Assembly (NCBI RefSeq): GCF_000247815.1
Contig: NC_021674.1
Coordinates: 33,281,462 to 33,345,461, forward strand
Origin: Ficedula albicollis
Lineage: Eukaryota > Chordata > Aves > Passeriformes > Muscicapidae
Reading direction: 5' to 3'
Length of the DNA stretch: 64,000 nt
Position 1 is the first letter of the stretch. Every line of letters begins with the position of its first letter. Position numbers and translations under genes: made by a program. Shown one piece after another: positions 53,601 through 64,000 of this stretch. The notes beneath the pieces were generated by a model. That model was not told where the DNA came from. It worked only from the letters and a program-made list of their open reading frames with translations, and did not search any database.

Positions 53601-56272
53601 AATATAAAATAACCTTTCCTGTGCTGCCACTCTCAGATTCACACTGAGGATAATCAATACAGCCCTGCAGCACCAGAGAGGCAATTCCACACACTCATGA
53701 AGGTTCCTGGTTGAATGTCATTCAGTCTAGTACCACTAGCTTCAAAATAGCCCAGCAAACCCCACAGACAGCCCAAAGTGCTTCCCCCAGCAGATGAGAC
53801 CCCCTCCTGCAAGTCCCTCAAAGACAGATGCTTTTTTAGGGCCAACCAGCTAGACTGTAGGATATTAAGCTGATGGGGTCAGTGAATGTGCTACTTCTAT
53901 GAAAAAAGTCAGCCTTCCCTCCACCCAGCCTGTCTGTAGCTTTTTGAGGAAGAGGTTTTGTTTTATAAATAATGGTCTATGCCTGTGAGACATCGTGGGG
54001 CTCACCATAAGTGCCCTGGTGCTGAGGGATTCTTTTCCTAATATATACCTGAAAATTAGCCTACAGGGTCCTGCATTCCCTCACATTGCAGAAAACACTC
54101 AGCACTATTATCCAGAGCCTGGATACCCAGCATGGCTCCAGCCAGAGCCCTACCCCATTCTCCCACAATGGACTAATGACTGCAGCTCAGAGCATGAGGC
54201 ACACGCAATAAAGAGTCTGAAGACAACTTGTTTACTCCACATCACTCATTTGCTCTCCCTGGTGTGGCTCAGGCCTTGCAGCTCACAGCAGGAACTTCAA
54301 TCCAGTGTGCTATGACAGGCACACTCCAGCAGCTAAGGCAGCCCCTCTAATGCACTGGCATTAAAGTTTTATTTATAAACTCCTTCCAGCATTTCAAAAA
54401 TTGAAAAAAAGCTGATTTGCCATGCATCTGATATACTTCTTCCACACAAAAGTCCGTGTGCAAACATAAATTTTAAATGTCCCTTTCTCCATTACTTATG
54501 TCCTCCATACTTAGAGCTTATACTTTGTGAGGCACAGGATGATCTGTTGTTCATTTAAGAGCTTAAAATCCATACCAGTTTCTCATAACTAAAGCCAACA
54601 CACTGCTTTACTCAAGCAAGATCTACTGCACAAAACACAATTACCCATCAATTGACTACACATCAATGGGACAGCACATGATTTAACAACAGTGGGGAAT
54701 CCTAATGATCCCCTGTGAGAATTAGGGGAGTGCAAGCCTCTCATTTTCTGCTCCATGATGTGTAGATGAAAAGTGCACTGGAAAGAATACAAAATGAACA
54801 GCACTATTTCTGTGCACATCCTAACTTCATTTCCATGGGAATGTGGAAATCTAACAAGACCATGATTATCACATGCAAGATGGGAAAAAACACCAACTGT
54901 AATATCTTACTTAAGAGCATGATGACTTGTCCACTCTTTAGCCATGATGTTTCCAAAGCAGCTGTTGGACATACACACACAACCTCCAGAATTTGGGGAT
55001 TCATCAACGTCCACAGGTAGGTGGCAGATACACTGTGCTGCAGCTCTAGGGACACTTCACCTGATTCTGAGTGGAGAATTACTGCTCTGACAGAGCAGTC
55101 AAAATAATACAGCCATCCCAGGGCCAGGCATAGTGCAACAGCACACTGCAAGGATGCTGACCAATTTTTACTTGTGTTTATTCCATTCCCCATCACATGG
55201 GTAAGAGAGAATTCAAACCATCCATTATGGGGTTTTTTAATCTTCTGAAGAAGAAAATAATTTTAAAATGAGCTATAAATCATGACTGCACACTCTACTC
55301 CTTTCAGCCCAGGACATACCAACATCCTAAGAGAGATCTGAATGTTACCAAAGGCAAGCAAATTAACAGAAATACATTGACAAAAAGAGTTATGTTATGT
55401 TAGTGCAGCAATAATGGTGCTAAGTGATGGCAATGTGTGGCTAAGCTTACAGCAAAATTCCATCTTTGCCTGTTCATAAATGCAATTTCTGTCACCTGAT
55501 TTTTGCTTGATTTGTTTGACATGTTTTAAAGGGATTCTGTGGCTTTTTCTTTCGTGGTTCTTCCACAATCAGTACTTTAGAAGGTTTGACACAAAAAACT
55601 TTTCAACAAAGCTGATCAAATTTCTTCAGAGTTTTAGGAAATTTAGTGATGTATACACCACAATGCAAATCCAGCAATTATACAGGGAAATTAGGACAGC
55701 AATGTCCAGCACAGGCAATTTTAGCAAATACCTTCTATCTGGTGTGTACTATCTTTCAGTAACTGGATTTTTGACTGTTTTGGGTCTCCTGTGTCACACA
55801 GTAAAAGAAAACAATGTTTCCTTTGTTCCCTGGGCAGCCAATTTTGTGGAGCAAATGCCAACATTATCAATGAGATTTTCCATACTAGATTAACCTCTTA
55901 GTTCACCTTGTCCAGTAGCAAGTGACTAATGTTATCCATATGGTATTTTCAAATATTACTTACTTTGCCAGTCTCAGTAAACCTAGTTTGGTTTCCTTCC
56001 TTGTCAGCAGATGTGCATTGAACAGGGCTCTCAGTGAGCAGGAGCTCTCTAAAATGTAGCTGAGTTTTCTCTTGTTAACATTTTCCCCTCCCAAAGCTTT
56101 CCTATCTCACTGCTCAATTGCTATGCAACTAGTAAGCTCCCTTCTTTCTTTTAGTTTTTTCTACTGAGTACAGCTCAGTAGAAATCAGTATGTTTTTAAG
56201 ACTCTTTGAAGGAATTAAGTGGTTGATTTAGCCTGAAACTTATTTATTTTCATGTTGGGTGATGACCAGCAC
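50601..56272 (-). other. SMYD3: SMYD3 giant intron, block 10
   Basis: Intronic sequence, AT-rich to about 53500 and more mixed after. It includes a 137-codon plus-strand frame at 55480-55893 with hydrophobic stretches but no domain I can name, which I regard as chance. No exon or repeat family was recognised. Confidence 0.65.
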
Positions 56273-56428
56273 GGAAGGAGTGACAGTAAGATACTTTTTA
56301 CAGTGCTCTAAGCCAAATCAGCAAAGGACTGGGAGAGAAAAGACAGGCTTGGAAGGAGTGACAGTAAGGTACTTTTTACAGTGCTCTAAGCTAAGTCAGC
56401 AAAGGACTGGGAGAGAAAAGACAGGCTT
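56273..56428. repeat. 78-bp tandem duplication, two copies
   Basis: GGAAGGAGTGACAGTAAG begins at 56273 and 56351; both units end GAGAGAAAAGACAGGCTT. There are three differences, all transitions (AAGATACT/AAGGTACT and AAGCCAAATC/AAGCTAAGTC). Confidence 0.93.
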
Positions 56429-57972
56429 ATTTCTGTCTTTCCAGCATATACAAACATCCTCAGTTTTTGCAAGCATTTGAGACCTGCAGGTCTGGCTCAA
56501 AGCTGTCTTTCCTTCCATTGCTGTGATTCCGTGGTGAAATATCTCAGGTAACCAGAAGGATCTGACAGCACATCTATTCTTCTGTTATTTGTACTCACCA
56601 GTGCAGCACTTGAGCAGTTAATGATAATAAGCAGTGTACCAAAACCAGCTTGCTTTGGCAAACATCACTTAGGACACCTCTTTTGCAAGCTGCACACATG
56701 TAAAGGGAATATCTCACATCTACTTTGAGGAAGTAATAATGCCTTTGGGTCACAGACATTAAAATTACTCACATACTGGGAGAGCCACAAGATGAAATAC
56801 AAAGGCTGCTGTGCCGTATTTTGGATGACCTTCTCAATCCTAACGTGCCCAAGACTATGAGATGTTGTTTGTTCCCTGTCTCAAGTCATTCCCTGTACAT
56901 TCAATTAACAAAAAATAATTGCTTCATCACAAACTGAGTAAAAATGCCAAGACCCATTTAGAGACAACAGCAATCATTAAACAAAACCCATTTGCAGGAG
57001 AGTGGAAGGCATTTCAAAAACGCATATGAGATTTAAAAACAGAAGAACACTTTAGAGTGTTCAAACTGCAGACAAAATCCTATTTAATTTCAAAGGTGGC
57101 AGGGTTACTAATGCAACAGCTACTTCAAAGACAACATAATAAATTGCTTTTGTAAAACACTGGCAGTTCCATCCAGCATGATGGGAAATACATAAGATTT
57201 ACCAAATATGAAATGTAATGTGCACAGGTTGTTCAAAAATGCCTTAATTTGCATGAGTGAGCATTACAAAAGGCATAACTTATCATCACAGTTAGGCTCA
57301 ACTTTGGAAATTGCTGTTCAGTCATGAACCTCAAATAGTCAACCCACAAGGCCATCTCTCCGTTTTATTCCATAATGCTGGAAAAATAAAGTGTTGTTTG
57401 TATAGCTGGAAGGCTTTGCTCTATTATAAAACACAACAGGAGAGTAATTTATTTAATATCATTATTTAGCATGTGCATGACCATAGATAAATAGCAATCC
57501 ACTAAAGAATTTAAGGCCTCCACTGAAATATTTTTACAATCTGCTCAAAACGAACTTTTGACTCAAGACTGGGTTTTGTTTTCAACAATTATTTTTCCTA
57601 AATCTACTAGCAAGCTCTTATTACCTTTGCAGTAAATGCAATTAAAAACCCAATACCATGCACACAGGAAGGGATATGCCTGGATACTGGGATCCTTATT
57701 CTCAAGAGCTGTTCCTCTACATTGAGTTTAACTGGCTCCATGCAGCAACTCAATGAAGTTGCCAAACAAAACATTAACAGCCATGTTTGGTTTGTGTTTG
57801 AAAAGTTTCCCTTGCATTTAGGAGCTCATATGAACACAAGACTGGATGGATAACATTTGCTGAGTCCTTCTGAGGTGTGCTATGCTCTGTCCTTTGGATC
57901 ATACTGTCTCCATGATAAAATGGTCATCTGGAGAGACTCAAGCCCACCAATTTTTATGAAACTATAGTTTAC
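56429..57972 (-). other. SMYD3: SMYD3 giant intron, block 11
   Basis: AT-rich intronic sequence with nothing recognised. Confidence 0.7.
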
Positions 57973-58094
57973 TCTATGGATCAGGTGATCCTTTAAGATA
58001 CCTTCAGAAGATGAGCATAAGGAAATATATAATTCTATGGATCAGGTGATCCTTTAAGGTGCCTTCAGAAGATGAGCATAAGGAAATATATAAT
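57973..58094. repeat. 61-bp tandem duplication, two copies
   Basis: TCTATGGATCAGGTGATCCT begins at 57973 and 58034; units end AGGAAATATATAAT. There are two A/G differences (AAGATACC versus AAGGTGCC). Confidence 0.93.
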
Positions 58095-58137
58095 GAAAAT
58101 ATTCAAGTTTATCAACAAAAACCTGAAGCCTGTGTTT

Positions 58138-58172
58138 CCAAAAAAAAATAAAAATTAAAAAAAAATAAAAAG
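58138..58172. repeat. A-rich low-complexity tract
   Basis: Runs of A broken by single T residues. This could be a retrotransposon tail, but no recognisable element body precedes it. Confidence 0.75.
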
Positions 58173-58589
58173 GGAGAGAAGAAACTGGAGGAAACAGGAG
58201 AACTGTACAGGTGTTTGCAAATAGTGGCTGGGTAAATAAATTCAGGCACAGGATAGGTACACACTATGTGACAAGGGAATAGCTCCCTGCCAAGTCTGAA
58301 TTTTTATCAGGATATACACATCTCCATCTGATCCAGAGAGCCAAAAGAAGAACTCAAGCTCCACAACTGCTTTAAAATTGAGAGGAGCTGCTACCAGAGC
58401 ACTCAGTGATAGTATAAACGTGTGTAAAAAATGATTCTTAATGATTAGGATTTATATATGATGGTTATTGATCCAGTTATTGAATGTGTTTTACAGGGAA
58501 CTGAAGTATTCCTGAGGAAAAAAAGACAATATTGAAAAATAAATGGAACTTATTAAGCTCTTATCTATCACTTTCACACAAGTATGTGC

Positions 58590-58623
58590 ATATATATATA
58601 TATACACACACAAACATATATAT
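58590..58623. repeat. TA/CA microsatellite
   Basis: A TA dinucleotide run passes into CA units and back to TA. It produces a spurious minus-strand frame with IYIYIY-type residues (58491-58679). Confidence 0.85.
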
Positions 58624-59860
58624 GTGGTATAATACTTAAATTGGTGTCTCCAGCTTCTATCAAACAAAAGAAATGTCAAAGTAGTAATATCATACTTCTA
58701 CTATTAATAAAACAAGAGGATAGCAGTGGGAATGCCTCATCATGTCCCCCCCCTTCAAATTCATTGAACAGTAAATAATTCAAAGGGTTCAAGTTTGTTC
58801 ATTCACTCTTTTTTTTCTCTAGCTTTGTACAGCTCCTTTGAAGCAGCTGTCCACAAAGGATCAGATACTGAGTTTTCTAATCCTGTTTCAACTTCTCAGC
58901 AAGACTTCTGAGTTCTGTTAAATATAGGCAACATTTTTCTGTGCTGAAGCCCTCCAGGCATCTGAACAAGGAACGAGCCCCCAAATACACTAAACAAAGG
59001 TGACATTGCTGTTGGCCATGAAACTCCTTAAAAGAGATAATTTCCTTTAACAAGAAAATACAAAAAAAAAAAAACATGATTTAAACCAGTCCTTATCATG
59101 CCATCTGAATCAAAAAAACATATGTACATAACAAACTTCTACAACAAAGCAAATAGAAAACAACTGAGATTTTAACAATTGTGCTATATATTAAAAATGT
59201 TCAAAAAAGGGTGAAAGTATACTGTGGGATGGAAAGCCAAATGTTCCTGTGCATTCCTTCCTTAAAAAGCTGTTTTGTTTAGCAAAGGTTGTAAGCCATC
59301 CACTCTCAGTTATAGAGTGTGAATCCTACCACAACAGTCCTGCAGGGAAGTATTTTCTGTAAAAGGTTGTGCTCTACCAATACAGAAAACCAGAAACTGT
59401 CATCAGTTCTTGTGGGGACAGGGTTCCCCTGAAGACCATCTCTGGTTTTGGAGCCCAGCTGACGAGAGCACTTTCTGTGTCTCAAGGAACCTGTGCCAGA
59501 GAGCAGCCCTGGAACCAGGGGTGTTTTTAATAAGGTTTTTTTTTTCTTTTCTACCTGATTCTAGTACTGCTGAAGAAGGAAAATGTGCAGACCTTTGTAT
59601 AAGGGGATATCCCACTTCATTTCTTTTTAACCCTTTTGTAAAGTGCCCTGCAGGATACTGAATTGTGGTAAATTTTCCTCTTCCAGACAGGAAAGACAAC
59701 TGGGTAGGTACCTTAGAGACCAAAAATGCTCTGTCACAGCCCTTGATGCCAGGGGAGATCATAACCACACATTTTCTTGACCAAAGTCAGACTTTACAGT
59801 GTGAGATTTAGGAACAAATCCAGGGGATTTGGGGAAATCCAGGACCAAAGTTATAAAATA
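58624..59860 (-). other. SMYD3: SMYD3 giant intron, block 12
   Basis: Intronic sequence without a recognised feature. The overlapping frames of 83-121 codons near 59403-59768 show no known domain. Confidence 0.65.
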
Positions 59861-60016
59861 AAAAAAAATAAAATAGTAGAAGTACTCAAAGCATAAAAAA
59901 ACTATGTAAAGCAAATGAAAATTAAAAATTTAAAGAGAAAATAAAATAAAATACTAGAAGTACTCAAAGGCATAAAAAAACTACGTAAAGCAAATGAAAA
60001 TTAAAAATTTAAAGAG
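59861..60016. repeat. 78-bp tandem duplication, A-rich
   Basis: TAGAAGTACTCAAAG occurs at 59877 and 59955, each preceded by an A/T-rich ATAAAATA run and followed by AGCAAATGAAAATTAAAAAT. The copies differ by an extra G (CAAAGCAT/CAAAGGCAT), a T/C (CTATG/CTACG) and changes in the A-rich leader. A second, unrelated duplication follows immediately. Confidence 0.9.
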
Positions 60017-60073
60017 TTGTGATGCATCTAAACAGTGGGGAGAAGTTGTGATGCATCTGAACAGTGGGGAGAA
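60016..60073. repeat. 29-bp tandem duplication, two copies
   Basis: GTTGTGATGCATCTAAACAG at 60016 and GTTGTGATGCATCTGAACAG at 60045, each followed by TGGGGAGAA. One A/G difference was seen. It abuts the 78-bp duplication with no gap. Confidence 0.93.
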
Positions 60074-63000
60074 AACAGAAAGTGTGACACAAACAACAAA
60101 TGGAAGTAAGCAGGTAGGAATGAGCTCATGTGTTCTTACTTTCATGTGAACCACATAGTAAATTCAGGACTTCTGAACACTTGGTTTGGTAACATTGTCT
60201 TATTTCCTACTTCTCATTGCTTGTTTACAAGTTCCAGATCATGGGACTGACAAAAAATGAAACATCAGAAGTTTCATAGATTCATAGTAGGAGATCAAAG
60301 CTAGAGTTACAGATCAAAGACATAAGAAAATCTCTAATTGGGGATTTTTTTGTCATAGTTACACACACATGTGGAATTAACATGAGTAATTAATAATCCA
60401 GGCTAAGATTAGTCAACCAAATTCTGGACATAAATCCCAGAGAGCTGTTCAGTTTTGCTTTAGAATCACTAGAGACAAATAGCCTTTTCTAGATCATGAG
60501 TCGTCTTATTTTAAAGATGCTGTCTGGTTTGGATTTGATTAATTTCATTCCATCTTACATTTTAACCTCTGCCTGAAAAAAGAGCCCAACAAATCTGCTT
60601 TGAAATAGATACCTATCTTAAAAAATCTAAAATTCCACAGGATGGATTCCACCTATAAGGCAAGGCCCATGATGGTGAGCAGAAGTTTGTTTACTTTAAA
60701 TACCAACAGAACTTTAGCTATTTCATGGAAGCTCAGCTCATCCTCATCTTCAGTAGACTTTAATGAAATGTCTTTTAACCCAGAAAAGCTCAGTTCTGGA
60801 AAAAAATCTCTGTAACAGTTATTCAACAATGCTTTTGACTTTAATCCTTGAAAAATAAGGACCATGACAGTCATAAAAATGTGATGATCTTCTCTTAGCT
60901 TTCTTGTCTCTAATAGGGTTTGGGTGTTGTTGGGCACAGTTTAGCCTTATACAGGCAGATCCACCACATCCATCACCCACTGATTTGAGGTGATAGAATT
61001 TATGATGTGCATTGTGGGTAAATATTTTCCCCTCTAATTTCTCAATAATTATTCTTTTAGCAGAGGTGAGTATCCCAGTATATCCAAAATTTGGAAGTTT
61101 ATCTTTTTTTAAGCTGTAGTTTTATACTTCTCCTCACACATAATAGTCAGAAAGGTCTGGATGGAATGTGAACAAAATGTTTGACTATATATCCAAACAA
61201 TATATTTTGATGCTAGTTTTATTAAATTAATAATTCTAAACTCAAGTGAAGAGTTTTGAAGCCATGAGTCAGCAGTATGCCCACAGATACAATTAGCAAT
61301 GCCAATAATAAGGAAGCTCAACTACAGAATGTGAAAATAAGTCCTTTCAAAATTTTACACCAAATTCTTCCCATCTTTCTTTAAAAAGTCACATGTAGTG
61401 CAGGGGACTCTGTGCTTGCTATCTGTGTAGTATGACCACCAGCCTCAAAATCTCTCTATTATTCTAAAAGCTCTTTGAATGACAAAATGGGGTTCATTTC
61501 CAACTGATACGAGAGCAGATCTGTGACTTCAGTGTGAATTTTTGACTGCAATTCAGCAGTCTCAGAACATGTACCATAACTAAGATGAGGTTTCAGAAAG
61601 AAAAAATTGGAGGAAGATATGCCATGAAACACTTCCCAAACAGCATTGACTACATCCTGCATGCAACAAAGTTTAATTGTCCTTAGAAGAGAACACCTTT
61701 TGACCAGATGATGTTCCAGACTCTGCCTTACACTCTGGAGTAGCTCAAGAAGGAGCTCAGTTCTGAAACTGTTAATTCCTCATCTATACAACATGCTTCC
61801 TTTTCCCAGTTGATGCTAAGAGAAGAGAAGATTTATTTGGAGCAGTTCCAGCTGTTTCAATTTGAAGAGCAATAACATATGCCAAAAGATTAGGACAGTA
61901 TGATAGTTTGAGACCCTTGTTGAAAGAACAACTACTATTAAAAACTACAAAACATACTGAAATGAAAAGATTTCTTCCAAATTCTAACTTGACAGAGAAA
62001 AGCATAAGACTCCAAAAAGCAGAGAGATTAGACAAGTATTTTAAAAAAATACAAACAACATCTCAAGTGAGCTTGGGTAAATACAGTGCCCAGTACCTAG
62101 ACAGTCTAGCACTTGATGTGTTCTAAGCCCACCTCTTCTAGCACAAAAGATCAGGAACTAGGAGGCTTTATCTAACTTCAGCAGTGAATGTTATTGCATT
62201 ACTGTGGGGGGAGGAAGGAGACATGAGGAACAAGGGAGGGACAAGCAAGGGAATTCCACACCCATTCTCCATTGGAAAAAAATACTGAAAGAGAAGGCCC
62301 TATGCAACTTGCTTGGCAGAAAACAGAGCAGCTGGCTTTCTTTGTTTAAATAAAAAGTTTTACTAATGTTGCATCTGATTTACAATCTAAAGAGGCTAAA
62401 GATTTCCCAGTACTATGCTTTCATTCTGCTGGAAGTTTTGAAACACAAAAAGAGGAACCACTTCAAATATTTATTCACTGTCCACTCCATTTTTTAGAAA
62501 AGGAAGATCTAAAAGCATATCTGGCAGCCTGTTTCTGTGCAGAAACACTCGAGTACTTGTCATCCGGCATAAGCAAGCCAACTAATGCTGAGTCCCTTCT
62601 ACTTTTTATTCCTGCAAAGGATTAAATTCAGAGATTAAGCATAATGTCTTCCAACTACAGGCTCACATATTCATGAATAACAGTAAGAAAACCTAAATCA
62701 GTACTTAACATGTAATTTCATGCTGCGTCTTCAAGAGGAGCATGAACAGTACAGAGACAGGACTAATTCCATAAGCTGATTCTGATATATATACAAAGTT
62801 TTGGATAGTTTTAGAAGGGTTTTTCTATTATTTAGGTTTGGGAAAATAAGCTCAGTCTAGGTTTAGGTTGTTATTTTGAAAGATAATTAAGATTGCAGGC
62901 AATTTCAATATTTTTCATAGTAAACCATAGACTGCAAGGTTATGCTAAGAAAAATATTTCAAATATTTGCAATAGCAAGAAGAAATTCAACATTATTTTA

Positions 63001-64000
63001 AAATAAGGTATTAAACAAAGATAATTTAGGTATAATGCTGGACCTTTAGATGTGTGCTGGAACCCTACTTTTGCTCTGATTAGCATCCAAAACTGATGAA
63101 GACTGTGAGTACCAGGAATAGGCTTTGACTGGATGATGAAGCACAGCAGAAGAGAAAATGAGCCTTGCTATGGTCCTGTTTTTTCAGTGGGTCAGGAACC
63201 AGACCCACTCTCTACTCTGACTAGCCTCATACAATAAGCAGAACTGCCTAAAAGTCTAAGAAATACAGAATTAAGGGATTATTTTAGCCATTATTGAAGA
63301 AGTCAAATACTAGAAATATGAAACTCTAAGGAAAGGAGCATAATTATTCACATTCTAGCTTCCTTTATGTGCTCCTTATTTTAAAAAATTGTTAAAGGCT
63401 TGCAACATTTTTTTTCCCTCAAATTTGGAAGAGTAAAGAATAAAACTGGTGCTCAATATGCAGTTACACTTTTAGTCATATGTCCTAAGTGCAAATATCA
63501 TATATTATATCTGTAAATATTCTAGAAAACGCAACATGCATCTGAATCTTTAAGGTCTCATTTACCACAGACAAATTCTGAATTCATCACTTAAAGTGCT
63601 CGAATGTGAAAACTGAACTGTTCTAAACACACTGAATATGGTGAAATATTTCCTTTTCAATCTTTTCTTTTTGCACTTTCTCAAGCAATTAAGATAGGTT
63701 GGAGATCTCAACACTGTTTTCATAGATGCATTTTTATCACTATCAACATTTTAGTTTCAACTTCTAATTGGTCTATTATGCTATGGAAACAGTGTGATTT
63801 TATTTTTACATTATGTAAATTATAATACAAAATTAAGAAAGAAATGCTCTCAATAGAAGAAAAAATGAAGCACACACATTCCTATTAACATTCTGATTCT
63901 GAAGAATCCACATATCTGAGTGTAATGTGTGCTGATGGGAAGAAACACAGACCTGATTTTAAATGGGAACTGTTGGAAGTAGGGCATGGGCAATATAAAT
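60074..64000 (-). other. SMYD3: SMYD3 giant intron, block 13 (continues beyond window end)
   Basis: AT-rich intronic sequence. A TTTCATAGATTCATAG stretch near 60274 resembles the tail of CR1-type repeats but is too short to call. No exon was recognised; the preceding SMYD3 exon should lie beyond the window. Confidence 0.6.

Noticed and set aside
55480..55893. 137-codon plus-strand frame with hydrophobic segments
   Set aside because: I can name no domain, there is no sign of splice sites or a promoter, and a frame of this size is not surprising by chance in 64 kb of two-strand sequence. It would need protein conservation to be revived.
57600..57650. ACCTTTGCAG string considered as an exon end coding for AFAK with a splice donor
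   Set aside because: The third residue does not fit and no FDLFEAF-like sequence follows on the minus strand.

Overview
The window is AT-rich vertebrate DNA, almost certainly from a bird. It carries 3' ends of CR1 LINEs and an avian ERVL-type LTR remnant, with no bacterial-style gene packing. The ATTCT-like tail of one CR1 suggests a songbird, but that is an inference. Apart from two small exons and some repeats it looks like the interior of one very large gene.

That gene is SMYD3 (SET and MYND domain lysine methyltransferase 3), on the minus strand. Exons at 4309-4376 (68 nt) and 1750-1852 (103 nt) have consensus AG/GT splice sites. They join in phase (a split Ser codon, AG|C) and encode part of the SET domain, including the signature NHSCDPN. 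They correspond to about residues 178-234 of human SMYD3. Transcription runs from high to low coordinates, so 1-1749 is the start of the next intron, 1853-4308 is a complete 2,456-bp intron, and 4377-64000 is the 3' part of a giant intron (at least 59.6 kb). I could not recognise its upstream exon in the window.

Inside the giant intron I recognise three CR1 3'-end fragments (9591-9720 minus, 22300-22682 plus, 41498-41825 plus) and a probable ERVL-type solo LTR remnant (32400-32740). There is an uninterrupted 481-base G run (18095-18575) and a GC-richer patch (about 22683-23215). The intron also holds an unusual number of near-identical direct tandem duplications. The largest is a 1,684-bp unit in two copies (47233-50600) in which I noticed only two substitutions. 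A 912-bp unit (10938-12865) is also duplicated. Three loci share the same layout: full copy, partial copy of its left end, full copy. The large copies look too similar to be old, so they are either very recent duplications or assembly (haplotype) artefacts. The short copies (45-110 bp) differ more and are more plausibly real.

I found no second protein-coding gene, RNA gene, CRISPR array or bacterial element. The long Gly/Pro reading frames come from the homopolymer, and the other short frames look like chance. I did not identify a previously undescribed biological system. The points most worth checking are the G tract and the duplication pattern.
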